A DNA stretch of 64,000 bases from Enterobacter sp. kpr-6 (GCF_900116015.1 NZ_FOYH01000001.1:803769-867768); one strand, 5' to 3'; positions 25,019 to 35,899 are shown, numbered from the stretch's first letter. Notes: generated from the sequence alone by a model not told the origin. Made by a program: numbers and translations.

Positions 25019-26392
25019 TTAACGCGCGGCACGTCCCAGAATCACAGCGGAGGGCTGACGCTGCAAGAAGCGCATTCTGAGCATCATCAGGATCGCCGCA
25101 GAGGTTAAACCGATAATAAAGCCCATCCAGAAGCCCGCCGGCCCCATACGGTCGACCACCAGATCGGTGAGGGCCAGCACATAGCCGCTCGGCAATCCCA
25201 GCACCCAGTACGCGGTAAACGTAATAAAGAAGATCGAACGCGTATCTTTATAACCGCGCAGGATACCGCTGCCAATCACCTGAATGGAGTCTGAAATCTG
25301 GTACACCGCTGCCATCAGCATCAGTTGCGAGGCCAGCAGCACTACCGCCGGATTATCGTTATACAGCAGTGCAATCTGCTCACGTAGCAGGACGGTGAAG
25401 ATCGCAGTGATGACCGCCATACACACGCCGACGCCCAGACCTGTGCGGGCGGCCGTTTGCGCATCCAGCGTCGAACCCTGTCCGAGACGGAAACCGACGC
25501 GAATGGTCACGGCGGCGGCGAGCGACAACGGCAGAACAAACATCAGCGAGCTGAAGTTAAGCGCAATCTGGTGGCCCGCGACATCGACAATCCCCAGCGG
25601 CGAAACGAGCAAAGCTACCACTGCAAACAGCGTGACCTCAAAGAAGAGGGCGAGGGCGATAGGCAGGCCAAGCTGCACCAGACGTATCAGCACGGCGACA
25701 TCTGGTTTGCCAAAACGCTGATCGTTGCGGATGTCCCGCATAGAACTGGCGCGCTGAATGTACGACAACATGCATACAAACATCACCCAGTACACCGCTG
25801 CGGTTGCCACACCACAGCCGACACCACCCATCTCTGGCATCCCAAAGTGACCGTAAATCAGGATGTAGTTAACGGGAATGTTGATCATCAGGCCGATAAA
25901 GCCGAAGACCATTCCTGGCTTGGTTTTCGCCAGCCCTTCGCACTGATTACGTGCAACCTGGAAAAACAGATAGCCGGGGGCACCCCACAGCAGCGCGCGC
26001 AGATAGCGCACGGCTTTATCTGCCAGTTCCGGGTCAATGTTATGCATAGAGTGAATGATATAACCGGCATTCCACAGCACGATCATCACCAGCACGGAGA
26101 CAAATCCGGCAAGCCAGAAGCCCTGACGCACCTGATGAGCAATGCGCTCGCGGCGACCTGAGCCATTCAGTTGCGCAATCGTTGGGGTTAAGGCCAGCAG
26201 AAGGCCGTGACCAAATAAAATTGCCGGCAGCCAGATAGAGGTGCCAATGGCGACCGCCGCCATATCGGTGGCGCTGTAACCCCCGGCCATGACGGTATCG
26301 ACAAACCCCATTGCCGTTTGGGCGATTTGCGCGAGGATCACCGGGATTGCCAGTGCTAATAACTGACGCGCTTCGATAAGGTACTTCTGCAC
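25019..26392 (-). CDS. mdtK: Multidrug/Na+ antiporter MdtK (MATE family)
   Basis: 457 aa, exactly the E. coli length when started at the GTG of [29 protein letters not shown]. Twelve membrane helices and MATE hallmarks ([21 protein letters not shown]) are present. It exports quinolones, dyes and other compounds in exchange for Na+ or H+. The frame is open upstream, but that extension has no family similarity; an AGGTG lies just before the GTG. It is divergent from ribE, as in E. coli. Confidence 0.95.
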   Translation of the reverse strand: MQKYLIEARQLLALAIPVILAQIAQTAMGFVDTVMAGGYSATDMAAVAIGTSIWLPAILFGHGLLLALTPTIAQLNGSGRRERIAHQVRQGFWLAGFVSVLVMIVLWNAGYIIHSMHNIDPELADKAVRYLRALLWGAPGYLFFQVARNQCEGLAKTKPGMVFGFIGLMINIPVNYILIYGHFGMPEMGGVGCGVATAAVYWVMFVCMLSYIQRASSMRDIRNDQRFGKPDVAVLIRLVQLGLPIALALFFEVTLFAVVALLVSPLGIVDVAGHQIALNFSSLMFVLPLSLAAAVTIRVGFRLGQGSTLDAQTAARTGLGVGVCMAVITAIFTVLLREQIALLYNDNPAVVLLASQLMLMAAVYQISDSIQVIGSGILRGYKDTRSIFFITFTAYWVLGLPSGYVLALTDLVVDRMGPAGFWMGFIIGLTSAAILMMLRMRFLQRQPSAVILGRAAR

Positions 26393-26619
26393 GTGAACAC
26401 CTGTTTGTTTGTTGTTATTTATAAGATTGAATAGCCGCCGTAACTGGCAGCAAAAGAAATTGCAGGAGAAATAGCCAGACCATTGTAGCGGGCAATGCTG
26501 ATTTATCCAGAGAAAAAGCACCCTAATAAAGGGTGGTACTGGCAACCTTTTTTTTCACCTGTTATTGTGCTGACAGTGAAACGGCCCATGCCGTATTAAT
26601 GATGACAGGAGCGGTACGC

Positions 26620-27252
26620 ATGTTTACGGGTATTGTACAGGGCACGGCGAAACTGGTGTCCATTGATGAAAAACCTAATTTCCGCACCCACGTAGTGGAA
26701 TTACCTCACACCATGCTGGACGGCCTGGAGACAGGCGCATCGGTCGCCCACAACGGTTGCTGCCTGACGGTAACCGAGATTAACGGTACGCACGTCAGTT
26801 TTGATTTAATGAAAGAAACGCTGCGGATTACCAATCTTGGTGAATTAACGCCGGGCGATAATGTTAACGTTGAACGCGCTGCAAAATTTAATGATGAAAT
26901 TGGCGGGCATTTAATGTCGGGTCATATTATGACCACGGCCGAGGTGGTAAAGATTTTAACCTCTGAAAATAATCGCCAGATCTGGTTTAAAATTCAGGAC
27001 CCCACGCTCATGAAGTATATCCTTTATAAAGGGTATATTGGCATCGACGGAATTAGCCTGACGGTGGGTGAAGTTACCCCGACGCGTTTTTGCGTACACC
27101 TGATCCCGGAAACATTACAGCGCACAACGCTGGGGGCTAAAAAAATTGGCCATCGCGTCAATATTGAAATTGATCCGCAGACGCAGGCGATTGTTGATAC
27201 CGTTGAGCGCGTACTGGCCAGCCGGGAAGTGGCAGGCAACAGCGAAGAGTAA
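26620..27252 (+). CDS. ribE: Riboflavin synthase alpha subunit RibE
   Basis: 210 aa made of two similar lumazine-binding repeats: [13 protein letters not shown]...[16 protein letters not shown] and [14 protein letters not shown]...[15 protein letters not shown]. It dismutates two 6,7-dimethyl-8-ribityllumazine molecules to riboflavin. I start at MFTGIVQG (26620), the conserved N-terminus; the frame is open further upstream but without homology. A terminator (AAAACCCGGCTTGCCGGGTTTTT) follows at 27261-27283. Confidence 0.95.
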   Translation: MFTGIVQGTAKLVSIDEKPNFRTHVVELPHTMLDGLETGASVAHNGCCLTVTEINGTHVSFDLMKETLRITNLGELTPGDNVNVERAAKFNDEIGGHLMSGHIMTTAEVVKILTSENNRQIWFKIQDPTLMKYILYKGYIGIDGISLTVGEVTPTRFCVHLIPETLQRTTLGAKKIGHRVNIEIDPQTQAIVDTVERVLASREVAGNSEE

Positions 27253-27259
27253 AGACAAT

Positions 27260-27285
27260 AAAAACCCGGCTTGCCGGGTTTTTGT
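27260..27285. terminator. Terminator shared by ribE and cfa
   Basis: AAAACCCGGC, loop TT, GCCGGGTTTTT: a symmetrical hairpin between the convergent ribE and cfa stops. Confidence 0.85.
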
Positions 27286-28434
27286 TTATCGTGCGACGCG
27301 TAAACCGTGCTCCACGCCGCGACTGAATACCACCTGCCAGAGATGAATATCGCGCGCCCGGAACGCCCCGGCGCAGGCATTCAGATAATAACTGAACATC
27401 CGTTTGAAGCGCTCTGAGTAATTACCGGCAATCTCCGGCCAGCTATCGATAAATCGCGCATGCCAGGCCATCAGCGTGGTGTCATAATCCGCGCCGAAGT
27501 TATGCCAGTCTTCCATCACAAAATGCGGTTCGCAGGCGTTAGCAATCTGACGCACCGACGGTAAACAGCCGTTGGGAAAAATGTATTTATTGATCCACGG
27601 ATCAACGTTGTGATCCGTCTTATTCGAGCCGATGGTATGCAGCAGGAAAAGGCCGTCAGGCTTGAGATTGCGATCGACAACCTCGAAATAGGTGGCGTAG
27701 TTTTTGGGGCCGACGTGCTCAAACATCCCGACGGAGACAATACGATCAAACTGGTCGTTTAAATCACGGTAATCCTGCAGCAGGATGGTGACATCGAGAT
27801 CTTTGCAGCGCGCCTGCGCCATTTTTTGCTGTTCTGCGGAAATGGTTACCCCAACGACATGAACCTTGTAGTGCTGCGCCATATACTGCGCCAGTCCTCC
27901 CCAGCCGCAACCGATATCCAGCACGCGCATCCCCGGCGTGAGCTGCAACTTTTCACAAATCAAACGCAGCTTAGCCAGTTGCGCCTCTTCCAGCGTCGTC
28001 GCCTCTTTCCAGTAAGCGCAAGAATACTGCATTTGCGGATCGAGCATCCGGCTAAAGAGATCATTACCCAAATCGTAATGCTCCTTACCGACAATCCAGG
28101 CGCGTTTCTTGTTTTGCAGATTAAAAAGGCGAGCGGCCGCAATACGCAGCGTATCTTTCAGATGGTGGGGAAGTTGATTCTCAAGGCCGGCGCGTAACAC
28201 TTTGCTGAAGAACATATCCAGCCGTTCGCACTCCCACCAGCCATCCATATAGCTTTCGCCCAGCCCCAACGATCCCTGCTGGAGCACGCGTTTAAAAAAA
28301 TGGGGATTTTTGACCTGAATATCTGACGGGGCGGGGCCATTGATATGAATACCCGCCCGATTGAGCAGTTCACTGGTTATACGGAACCAGTCATCATCCC
28401 GTATGCTGACTTCTTCTATGCACGATGTACTCAT
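27286..28434 (-). CDS. cfa: Cyclopropane-fatty-acyl-phospholipid synthase Cfa
   Basis: 382 aa, the E. coli length. It methylenates unsaturated acyl chains of membrane phospholipids with S-adenosylmethionine, typically on entry into stationary phase. The AdoMet motif VLDIGCGWGGLAQYMA is at ~170-185; QYSCAYW and the C-terminal AWHARFIDSWPEIAGNY are conserved. The 301 bp upstream, up to punC, are AT-rich and would hold the two cfa promoters and the long leader that in E. coli is a target of small RNAs; no gene is seen there. Confidence 0.96.
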   Translation of the reverse strand: MSTSCIEEVSIRDDDWFRITSELLNRAGIHINGPAPSDIQVKNPHFFKRVLQQGSLGLGESYMDGWWECERLDMFFSKVLRAGLENQLPHHLKDTLRIAAARLFNLQNKKRAWIVGKEHYDLGNDLFSRMLDPQMQYSCAYWKEATTLEEAQLAKLRLICEKLQLTPGMRVLDIGCGWGGLAQYMAQHYKVHVVGVTISAEQQKMAQARCKDLDVTILLQDYRDLNDQFDRIVSVGMFEHVGPKNYATYFEVVDRNLKPDGLFLLHTIGSNKTDHNVDPWINKYIFPNGCLPSVRQIANACEPHFVMEDWHNFGADYDTTLMAWHARFIDSWPEIAGNYSERFKRMFSYYLNACAGAFRARDIHLWQVVFSRGVEHGLRVAR

Positions 28435-28735
28435 AGCTTCTCCATCACCTGAATGTGATCAGAACCTTCAAACAGCGTAGACGCTTTTTGGGGTTCATGA
28501 GAAATCTCACGGGGTGAGCCGCGAGCCAGATATAAGAAGTAGAACAGAGGAAGGGAGAAAACCCTTGCCGAAAAGGCCTTCCGTGGTGGGACAGACAGGA
28601 TCCGCTGCCTGTTATTGCTTAATATTTATCGTAATTATGAATTGCCGAAAATGAGTATAGGCCTCAGATTCGGCTGATTCAATAGTAAATTCTTAGCAAC
28701 CTAATCACTAATTTGTAACATAGTTGCCAGGGCGA

Positions 28736-29917
28736 CTATGACTGAGTGGCTGCCTGCTGAACAGTGCGCGCCTGCATTTGCATCCTGTAACCCAGTCCCG
28801 CCAGCAGAACGGTTAACGCCATGACGCTGGTGGTTGTCAGAAGCGGCGTGCCGATAAACGTCGAGACCAGCAGGCTGGCAAGGAAACAGAGTCCCAGTTG
28901 CAGCGTATTTTGCAGAGCAGCGGCACGGCCGGTCGCCTGCGGGAACGGTTGCAGCGCGTGCGCGACGACAATCGGGTAGATCGCGCCGTTAGCAATCGCC
29001 ATCACGCAGAACGGAGTCAGGAGCGCCGCCAGGGAAACGTTCGCCATAAATCCGACAGCCCAGACTGCGATCACGCTGGCGGCATAAAGCACCAGCAGCC
29101 AGGGCAGAAGCTGCTTACCCTGCCATTTTTGCAGTGCGGCGCGGCAACCATAACCGCCGATCAGGAAGGCGATGGTTTGCGGAACATAGCTCAGGCCAAT
29201 CGCGGCCGGGCTGTAACCCATATCGCTGAGAATAAACGGTGAGCCGGTGAGCCAGGCAAAAAAGCTGGCGGAGCAGGCGGCGTAAATCAGGACATTGCCG
29301 CGATAGGTGCGCGAGCGCAGCAGAGTCATAAAGGTCAGAGGGGCGGCCGTGCTGTGCACTTTTTTCGCCACGGGCTTCAGGCGCAGGGCGGGGAGCATCA
29401 GTACCACGGTAATGGCAAACAGGGTGGCGAAGATCGCCTGCCAGGAGAAGTGTGCGAGGATCCAGCTTCCCAACAGCGGCGCAAGAGCGGGTGACAACCC
29501 TACCAGCGGCATGATGGTGGCAAAAATACGGTTGGTGCGCTCAGCCGGATAATGATCGGTGACCAGCGCCTGCCAGGTCACCGCTGCCGCGCAGACGCCG
29601 ACGGCCTGTACAAAGCGCAGCACCAGCAGCCAGGTGGCATCGCGAACCCACAGCATTCCCAGACAGCCGACGGCAAAAATAGCCAGTCCTGCCAGTAAAA
29701 TCGGGCGGCGACCATAGCGGTCGGATAACGGTCCCCACGCCAGTTGCGCGACGGCAAAGCCCGCTAAAAATAAGCTCAGGCTGGCGCTGACAGCCGCGGC
29801 CGGCGTTTGTAAATCATTCTGAATGACAGCAAAAGCGGGCAGATACATATCGGTGGCCAGAAAGCCCAGTACGCTCAGCCCCGCCAGCCAGATTAAAAAT
29901 CCTTTTCCAGGGTTCAT
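28736..29917 (-). CDS. punC: Purine nucleoside transporter PunC (YdhC, Bcr/CflA MFS)
   Basis: A 393-aa drug:H+ antiporter-type MFS protein, closely similar to E. coli YdhC, now called PunC and linked to purine nucleoside uptake. Motif A-like [15 protein letters not shown] follows TM2, and [11 protein letters not shown] is in TM1. Start at 29917 (MNPGKGF), preceded by AAGAGAT; a longer frame from 29968 lacks support. It is divergent from its regulator gene punR across a 109-bp intergenic region. Confidence 0.92.
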   Translation of the reverse strand: MNPGKGFLIWLAGLSVLGFLATDMYLPAFAVIQNDLQTPAAAVSASLSLFLAGFAVAQLAWGPLSDRYGRRPILLAGLAIFAVGCLGMLWVRDATWLLVLRFVQAVGVCAAAVTWQALVTDHYPAERTNRIFATIMPLVGLSPALAPLLGSWILAHFSWQAIFATLFAITVVLMLPALRLKPVAKKVHSTAAPLTFMTLLRSRTYRGNVLIYAACSASFFAWLTGSPFILSDMGYSPAAIGLSYVPQTIAFLIGGYGCRAALQKWQGKQLLPWLLVLYAASVIAVWAVGFMANVSLAALLTPFCVMAIANGAIYPIVVAHALQPFPQATGRAAALQNTLQLGLCFLASLLVSTFIGTPLLTTTSVMALTVLLAGLGYRMQMQARTVQQAATQS

Positions 29918-30026
29918 GTCGTTATCTCTTATTAGCAGGTAATGAGCGCCAGAGTGTAGGGAGTGCAATACGGCTTGTGAAACGCTAATATTTGCACATT
30001 GCGTTCAAAAATTTTGCAGGCAGAAA

Positions 30027-30938
30027 ATGTGGTCAGAATATTCGCTTGAAGTCGTTGATGCCGTCGCCCGTACTGGCAGTTTCAGCGCGGCAGCCCAGGA
30101 ATTACACCGTGTGCCTTCTGCCGTCAGCTATACGGTGCGACAACTTGAGGAGTGGCTGGCGGTGCCATTGTTTGAACGTCGTCATCGCGATGTGGTTTTA
30201 ACGCCCGCAGGAAGCTGGTTTTTGAAAGAGGGACGTTCTGTTATCAAAAAAATGCAGATCACCCGCCAGCAGTGCCAGCAAATTGCCAATGGCTGGCGCG
30301 GGCAACTGTCAATTGCAGTAGATAACATTGTTAAGCCCGAGCGCACCCGGCAGATGATCGTCGATTTCTACCGCCATTTTACCGACGTTGAGCTGATCGT
30401 TTTCCAGGAAGTATTTAACGGAGTCTGGGACGCGCTGGCCGACGGCCGGGTGGAGCTGGCGATCGGCGCGACGCAGGCGGTGCCTGTCGGGGGACGCTAC
30501 GCGTTTCGGGATATGGGGATGCTGAGCTGGCACTGCGTAGTGGCAAGCCATCATCCGCTGGCGGCAATGGCGGGCCCTCTGAGCGATGATACGTTGCGCA
30601 ACTGGCCATCGCTGGTGCGGGAAGATACTTCCCGCTCGTTACCCAAGCGCATTACCTGGCTTCTGGATAACCAGCGGCGGATTGTCGCCCCGGACTGGGA
30701 GTCGTCTGCTGCCTGCCTGTCTGCGGGATTATGCATCGGCATGGTGCCTGCACATTTTGCCAGACCGTGGCTGGACAGCGGTGAATGGGTGGCGCTGACG
30801 CTGGAGAACCCGTTCCAGGACGCGGCCTGCTGCCTGACCTGGCAGCAGAATGATAATTCACCGGCGCTGAACTGGTTGCTCAGTTATCTGGGGGACAGCG
30901 AGACATTAAATCGGGAATGGTTGCAGGAGCCGGAGTAG
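30027..30938 (+). CDS. punR: LysR-type regulator PunR (YdhB)
   Basis: A 303-aa LysR-family regulator with N-terminal winged helix (GSFSAAAQELHRVPSAVSYTVRQLEEWLAVPLFERRHR) and a periplasmic-binding-like effector domain. It matches E. coli PunR, which activates punC in response to purine nucleosides. The divergent arrangement with punC is the classical LysR layout, and the operator should lie in 29918-30026. Confidence 0.93.
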   Translation: MWSEYSLEVVDAVARTGSFSAAAQELHRVPSAVSYTVRQLEEWLAVPLFERRHRDVVLTPAGSWFLKEGRSVIKKMQITRQQCQQIANGWRGQLSIAVDNIVKPERTRQMIVDFYRHFTDVELIVFQEVFNGVWDALADGRVELAIGATQAVPVGGRYAFRDMGMLSWHCVVASHHPLAAMAGPLSDDTLRNWPSLVREDTSRSLPKRITWLLDNQRRIVAPDWESSAACLSAGLCIGMVPAHFARPWLDSGEWVALTLENPFQDAACCLTWQQNDNSPALNWLLSYLGDSETLNREWLQEPE

Positions 30939-30983
30939 CAGGCCTGCAGCGTAAAACCGCAGGCCCAGGCAGCGCCGCGCTAA

Positions 30984-32009
30984 TTAACGGCGATAGTCGC
31001 GGAACGGGCCATCGGCCACGGAGCGGCGTTCGATCAGACGGGGATGCACTTCAATCGCCTGCGACTCTTCGCGCTTGTTGACGATACGATCCATCAGCAT
31101 GCCGAAGGCGGTTTCGCCGAGCGAATCTTTTGGCTGGTGAATAGTGGTCAGCGCCGGGGTGAAGAACCGGGCGTTGCGCACGTTATCGTAACCAATCAGC
31201 GACACATCCTGCGGCACGCGCAGACCCATTTCATCAGCACCGCAGAGCGCGCCCATGGCCATCACATCGCCGCCACAGAAGACGGCAGTAGGGCGGTGAG
31301 GCTGGGAAAGGATTTGCTGCATCGCGCGGTAGCCGGACTCCGGCTCAAAATCGCCCTGCACGATCCAGTTCTCCGGCACGGTGATCAGCGCTTCTTCCAT
31401 TGCTTTCATAAAGCCCGCGAGACGGCCAGCACCGGTATTACGTTCCAGAGGGCCCGGGATCACGCCGATTTCACGATGACCGCGCTCCACCAGATAACGC
31501 CCGGCCATATAACCGCCTTCAAAGGCGTTATCGATGACCGCATCGGTAAAGTCAGCGCGCGCTTCGCCCCAGTCCATCACTACCATCGGGATATGACGAT
31601 ACTCTTCCAGCATGCTTAACAGCGGCTGCGGATATTCTGAACACATCACCAGCAGGCCATCAACGCGCTTTTGCGCCATCATCGACAGATAAGCGCGCTG
31701 TTTTTCGAGGTTATTCCATGCGTTACCCAGAATCAGGGTATAGCCTTTCTGGAAGCAGTTCTTTTCAACAGCTTCGATGATTTCAGCAAAATAGGGCGCT
31801 TCACTGCTGGTCGCCAGCAAACCGATCGATTTGGTATGGTTTACCTTCAGACTACGGGCGACGGCGCTGGGCGAGTAATGCAATTCTTTAATTGCGGCCC
31901 AAACGGCGTTGCGCGTTTCTTCAGCCACGAAACGCGTTTTGTTAATCACATGTGATACGGTTGTAGTGGAAACGTTTGCGCGTTTCGCTACGTCTTTAAT
32001 TGTTGCCAT
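30984..32009 (-). CDS. purR: Purine repressor PurR
   Basis: 341 aa, LacI family. The N-terminal helix-turn-helix and hinge helix are [55 protein letters not shown]. With hypoxanthine or guanine as corepressor it shuts off purine synthesis genes. It is autoregulated: two PurR boxes are visible, one upstream and one within codons ~10-15. Confidence 0.97.
   Translation of the reverse strand: MATIKDVAKRANVSTTTVSHVINKTRFVAEETRNAVWAAIKELHYSPSAVARSLKVNHTKSIGLLATSSEAPYFAEIIEAVEKNCFQKGYTLILGNAWNNLEKQRAYLSMMAQKRVDGLLVMCSEYPQPLLSMLEEYRHIPMVVMDWGEARADFTDAVIDNAFEGGYMAGRYLVERGHREIGVIPGPLERNTGAGRLAGFMKAMEEALITVPENWIVQGDFEPESGYRAMQQILSQPHRPTAVFCGGDVMAMGALCGADEMGLRVPQDVSLIGYDNVRNARFFTPALTTIHQPKDSLGETAFGMLMDRIVNKREESQAIEVHPRLIERRSVADGPFRDYRR
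31966..31981 (-). promoter_or_regulatory. PurR box inside purR
   Basis: Minus strand GCGCAAACGTTTCCAC fits the PurR consensus (ANGCAANCGNTTNCNT) apart from the ends. It is inside the start of the purR coding region, like the second operator of E. coli purR. Confidence 0.6.
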
Positions 32010-32053
32010 TAGATCTCACTCCAGACCATATCTTAAACTCCTGAAAATACACC

Positions 32054-32069
32054 AGGTAAACGTTTGCCT
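32054..32069 (-). promoter_or_regulatory. PurR box upstream of purR
   Basis: Minus strand AGGCAAACGTTTACCT matches the 16-bp PurR operator consensus fully, 45 bp before the start codon. Together with the internal site it supports negative autoregulation. Confidence 0.8.
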
Positions 32070-32305
32070 GTAATAACCCTTCGCCGCAAAAATATGATAG
32101 CGAAACTCCGGGAAAACGACTCAGAACGTCAGGAGGGGTCAAGGGCCGGTACGCGAATAAATTTAGCGTGGAATTTTGTCCTATCTTGATGAAAAGGGGA
32201 AGAGCAAAAATGGTTATCAATCTAAATGAGGGAAGATTTTTACGCCTGAGTGTGCAAAAATGAACAATCTCACTTTTTGTGGGGAATAAAGAAGGAGAAA
32301 AATTG

Positions 32306-32395
32306 ATGAGTACCGATCTTAAGTTTTCGCTGTTCACCACCGTTATTGTGCTTAGCCTCATTGTAATAAGTAGTCTGACTGCTGCGTTAAATTGA
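32306..32395 (+). CDS. ynhF: Small membrane protein YnhF
   Basis: 29 aa (MSTDLKFSLFTT then a hydrophobic helix VIVLSLIVISSLTAALN), matching E. coli YnhF in length and pattern. GAAGGAG lies 8 bp before the ATG. E. coli YnhF is a single-pass inner-membrane peptide that keeps its N-formyl-Met and has no established role. It stands between purR and ydhP, as in E. coli. A hairpin follows (GGGGAGA...TCTCCCC near 32405). Confidence 0.88.
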   Translation: MSTDLKFSLFTTVIVLSLIVISSLTAALN

Positions 32396-32561
32396 TTCAG
32401 ACAGGGGAGAGCAATCTCCCCTTGTTTCTTTCCTGCCCATTTTTATCAAATCCGCAATACTCTTTTGTCATTCTGATAACTTCTGTTTTTTTGTGATTGA
32501 TGTCATGCTTTTGGCTTCTTAATCGGTGCCGCCTGCGGCACGATCATTTCGGAGTCATTGA

Positions 32562-33734
32562 ATGAAAATTAATTTTCCCCTGCTGGCACTGGCGATTGGG
32601 GCTTTTGGGATCGGCACAACTGAGTTTTCGCCAATGGGCTTATTGCCCGTCATCGCCCGTGGCGTTGATGTATCTATTCCGGCAGCGGGGATGCTTATCA
32701 GTGCCTATGCAATAGGTGTGATGGTTGGCGCGCCGCTGATGACGCTTCTGCTCTCGCACCGTGCCCGCCGCAACGCGCTGGTTTTTCTGATGGCGATTTT
32801 CACCCTCGGCAATGTGCTCTCCGCCATTGCGCCTGATTACACCACCTTGCTGCTGTCGCGCATTATTACCAGCCTTAATCACGGTGCATTCTTTGGTCTG
32901 GGTTCGGTGGTGGCGGCAAGCGTCGTTCCCAAACATAAGCAGGCGAGTGCCGTAGCAACCATGTTTATGGGACTGACCATCGCCAACATCGGCGGCGTTC
33001 CTGCGGCCACCTGGCTGGGTGAAACGATTGGCTGGCGTATGTCGTTCCTCGCGACGGCGGGTCTGGGCGTGGTAGCGATGGCAAGTCTGTTTTTCTCACT
33101 GCCGAAAGGCAGCGCCGGAGCCCGCCCGGATGTCCGCAAAGAGCTGTCCGTGCTGATACGTCCACAGGTGCTGTCGGCACTAATGACGACGGTACTCGGC
33201 GCGGGGGCCATGTTTACGCTGTATACCTATATCTCTCCCGTCCTGCAGGACATCAACCACGCCACGCCGGTGTTCGTCACCGCCATGCTGGTACTGATTG
33301 GCGTCGGTTTCTCCCTGGGTAATTACCTTGGCGGCAAATTTGCCGATAAATCGGTCAGCGCCACGCTGAAAGGTTTTCTGCTGCTGCTGATTGTCATCAT
33401 GCTGGCTATTCCGCTACTTATTAAAAATGATATGGGTGCAGCGGTGGCAATGGTGATTTGGGGCGCGGCGACCTTTGCCGTGGTGCCGCCGTTGCAGATG
33501 CGCGTGATGCGGGTTGCACATGAAGCGCCGGGGCTCTCATCTTCTGTGAATATCGGTGCGTTTAACCTGGGCAATGCGCTGGGCGCAGCGGCGGGCGGGG
33601 CGGTGATTTCAGGCGGTCTGGGATACAGTTTTGTACCCGTTATGGGCGCGATGATTGCCGGACTGGCTTTACTGCTGGTGCTGTTTTCAGGTCGTTTTGA
33701 GCGACAAGCGGAAGCGGTAACGGGCGAGGCATAA
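32562..33734 (+). CDS. ydhP: MFS transporter YdhP
   Basis: A 390-aa, 12-helix MFS protein of the sugar/arabinose efflux type, nearly colinear with E. coli YdhP (FGIGTTEFSPMGLLPVIARGVDVSIPAAG, ASVVPKHKQASAVATMFMGLT, FNLGNALGAAAGGAVI). No substrate is established. Monocistronic, between ynhF and the convergent mepH. Confidence 0.92.
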   Translation: MKINFPLLALAIGAFGIGTTEFSPMGLLPVIARGVDVSIPAAGMLISAYAIGVMVGAPLMTLLLSHRARRNALVFLMAIFTLGNVLSAIAPDYTTLLLSRIITSLNHGAFFGLGSVVAASVVPKHKQASAVATMFMGLTIANIGGVPAATWLGETIGWRMSFLATAGLGVVAMASLFFSLPKGSAGARPDVRKELSVLIRPQVLSALMTTVLGAGAMFTLYTYISPVLQDINHATPVFVTAMLVLIGVGFSLGNYLGGKFADKSVSATLKGFLLLLIVIMLAIPLLIKNDMGAAVAMVIWGAATFAVVPPLQMRVMRVAHEAPGLSSSVNIGAFNLGNALGAAAGGAVISGGLGYSFVPVMGAMIAGLALLLVLFSGRFERQAEAVTGEA

Positions 33735-33771
33735 GAGACTTACCCTGCCGCCGGACGCGGCAGGGTAACGA

Positions 33772-34611
33772 TTAACGAACGTTTTTAGACGTCATAACGC
33801 GGCGTGCGCCGACGTAATGGCGTTGCCAGTAATCTTCACTCAGCGAAGTGATCTGAATATCCTGACCGCTACGCGGCGACTGAATAAATTTGCCGTTGCC
33901 GACGTAGACGCCAACGTGATCTGCAGTCCCGCGTCCCTGGGTGCGGAAGAACACCAGATCGCCACTTTCCAGTTCAGCGACATTCACCGGTGAGGCATCG
34001 CGCAGGTGATACATTTCATTTGCCGTGCGCGGAATGCGGAATTTCACCAGATCTTTATAGGCGTAGTAAACCAGGCCGCTGCAATCAAAGCCGGTACGCG
34101 GTGAGGTGCCGCCCCAGCGATAGGGTTTGCCGATCTGATTCATCAATTTCGACATCGCCGTTTTCTGTGCCTTCTGGATCCGCACTTTATGAATTTCGGC
34201 GAGGGTGCCCGGCTTGCTTTTCACTTTCACACAGTGCGGCTTACGGCCTTTACGGGTCGTGCATTTTTCCGTAAAGCTGACGGCTGCGGTTTTTTCCAGG
34301 CTGGATTTAGTACGGCGTGTAGCGACTTTGCTGGCTTTCTGTGTGGTGGTAATGCGTTTTACTTTGGCGGGTGTTTTATTTTTTGCGGTTTTACTGTCGG
34401 TTTTTTTATTGGTTTTCTTACTGGTGCCACTGCTTTTCTTTGTTGTCTTCTGAGCATCTTTTTGCGTCTTACGCCCCGACGATTTCGTCAGATGCGTTTT
34501 TTGCACGGCAGAGGGCCGCGCCTGTTCGGACGCCCAGGATAAAGGCGTAAACGTCAGCGAAGCAAAAACTAAAGCACAGAGCGTGATCGAGATTTTATTT
34601 ATCCGCGCCAC
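33772..34611 (-). CDS. mepH: Murein DD-endopeptidase MepH
   Basis: A 279-aa secreted NlpC/P60 enzyme. Signal peptide (residues ~1-27, ending LSWASEQ), a long Lys/Thr-rich low-complexity linker (~35-110, many KKT and KTT repeats), then the catalytic domain with FDCSGLVYYA (Cys), TADHVGVYVGNG (His) and HYVGARR. It cleaves D-Ala-mDap crosslinks to let new glycan strands in. The linker is somewhat longer than in E. coli MepH (271 aa). Confidence 0.92.
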   Translation of the reverse strand: MARINKISITLCALVFASLTFTPLSWASEQARPSAVQKTHLTKSSGRKTQKDAQKTTKKSSGTSKKTNKKTDSKTAKNKTPAKVKRITTTQKASKVATRRTKSSLEKTAAVSFTEKCTTRKGRKPHCVKVKSKPGTLAEIHKVRIQKAQKTAMSKLMNQIGKPYRWGGTSPRTGFDCSGLVYYAYKDLVKFRIPRTANEMYHLRDASPVNVAELESGDLVFFRTQGRGTADHVGVYVGNGKFIQSPRSGQDIQITSLSEDYWQRHYVGARRVMTSKNVR

Positions 34612-34951
34612 TGAGCAATCCCCTGAGTCAGGCAGGCATTCAATAATGCGTGCGTATGATTTTCAAAACTCGTCGATTCTAATGCATAAAAAGCGAAAAA
34701 GTTAATAGGCTTTTTGCATCTTCGCGCTGTTTCGTTAACGAGCGCAAAAAAAAACAGCAATAAAGGGCATCAATGATTAAGAGATGAGCGAATCGTTTCG
34801 CTGATAACCGGGAAAAGAGATATTCTTAAGGCATCTTCAGGCGTCAGACGATAGAATACGGTGTGGTAAACAAAATGTTATTTTCCGGGCCGTGTCTGAA
34901 CCGCTACACTGTCAGTCAACTGCCGTAGAAAGAAGTGAAGGAAGCAAGACA
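34612..34951 (+). other. 340-bp divergent intergenic region mepH/grxD
   Basis: No ORF worth calling. It is AT-rich and holds the promoters for both divergent genes; a long run of A (near 34745) and small dyads such as GCGAATCGTTTCGC (~34789-34802) are seen, without a site I can assign. Confidence 0.5.
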
Positions 34952-35290
34952 ATGAGCGAAACCATCGAAAAAATCCAGCGTCAAATCGCTGAAAACCCAA
35001 TTCTGCTGTACATGAAAGGTTCACCGAAGCTGCCAAGCTGTGGCTTCTCCGCCCAAGCGGTTCAGGCGCTGTCTGCCTGCGGTGAGCGCTTTGCTTATGT
35101 AGATATTTTGCAGAACCCGGATATCCGTGCTGAACTGCCGAAATACGCTAACTGGCCGACGTTCCCACAGCTGTGGGTTGATGGCGAGCTCGTTGGTGGC
35201 TGCGACATCATCATTGAGATGTACCAGCGCGGTGAACTTCAGCCGCTGATCAAAGAAACGGCTGCCAAGCACAATACTGACGCCGAATAA
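34952..35290 (+). CDS. grxD: Monothiol glutaredoxin GrxD (Grx4)
   Basis: A 112-aa monothiol glutaredoxin with the CGFS active site in KLPSCGFSAQ and the glutathione-binding TVAP-like WPTFPQLWVDGELVGGCDI. It carries 2Fe-2S clusters with BolA-type partners. I start at MSETIEKIQ (34952), the conserved N-terminus with GAAGGAAG upstream. A strong terminator follows, and beyond it comes yciB, which is not its neighbour in E. coli K-12. Confidence 0.96.
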   Translation: MSETIEKIQRQIAENPILLYMKGSPKLPSCGFSAQAVQALSACGERFAYVDILQNPDIRAELPKYANWPTFPQLWVDGELVGGCDIIIEMYQRGELQPLIKETAAKHNTDAE

Positions 35291-35310
35291 TTATCGCCGC
35301 AGCGCGAATG

Positions 35311-35345
35311 CAAAAAGGGCTCATGATGATCATGAGCCCTTTTTT
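35311..35345. terminator. Terminator after grxD
   Basis: AAAAAGGGCTCATGAT and ATCATGAGCCCTTTTTT form a near-perfect long stem with A and T tracts on both sides; it can serve both grxD and yciB. Confidence 0.9.
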
Positions 35346-35359
35346 ACACACCAAATTCG

Positions 35360-35899
35360 TCAGGATTTGTCTTCGGTCGGCATATGGCGGTAGATATAAA
35401 TGCCGCTCAGCAGGGTGAAAATCAGCGTCAGCGCTGACAGGCCAAACACCTTAAAGTTGACCCAGATGTTTTGCGGCAGCCAGAACGCGATATAAATGTT
35501 GGCCAGCCCACATAATATAAAGAACACCGCCCAGGCGAGATTCAGCTTCGACCAGACATGTTCAGGGAGCGTCAGCTCTTTGCCCAGCATGCGCTGGATC
35601 AGCGGCTTTTTCATAACCCACTGGCTAAACAGCAGCGCGCCGGCAAACAGGGCGTAAATTACCGTGACCTTCCATTTAATAAACTCATCGTTATGGAAGA
35701 ACAGCGTCAGACCGCCAAACACGGCGACCAGCACAAAGGTAATCAGCGCCATTTTTTCAACTTTACGATACCGCACCCAGCTGTAAATGAGCACAATCGC
35801 GGTCGCAGCAATCAGCGCGGCGGTGCCTGCATAGATGTCATAGAGCTTGTAAAAGGCAAAGAAGACAACCAGGGGCAGAAAATCAAGAAACTGCTTCAT
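35360..35899 (-). CDS. yciB: Inner-membrane septation protein YciB
   Basis: 179 aa with five hydrophobic segments, matching E. coli YciB (IspZ family: [26 protein letters not shown]). Implicated in envelope integrity and synthesis at the septum. It follows yciC on the same strand, 59 bp away. Confidence 0.94.
   Translation of the reverse strand: MKQFLDFLPLVVFFAFYKLYDIYAGTAALIAATAIVLIYSWVRYRKVEKMALITFVLVAVFGGLTLFFHNDEFIKWKVTVIYALFAGALLFSQWVMKKPLIQRMLGKELTLPEHVWSKLNLAWAVFFILCGLANIYIAFWLPQNIWVNFKVFGLSALTLIFTLLSGIYIYRHMPTEDKS

Noticed and set aside
32010..32361. 121-codon minus-strand frame upstream of purR
   Set aside because: It runs through the purR operator and antisense to ynhF, with no RBS or similarity.
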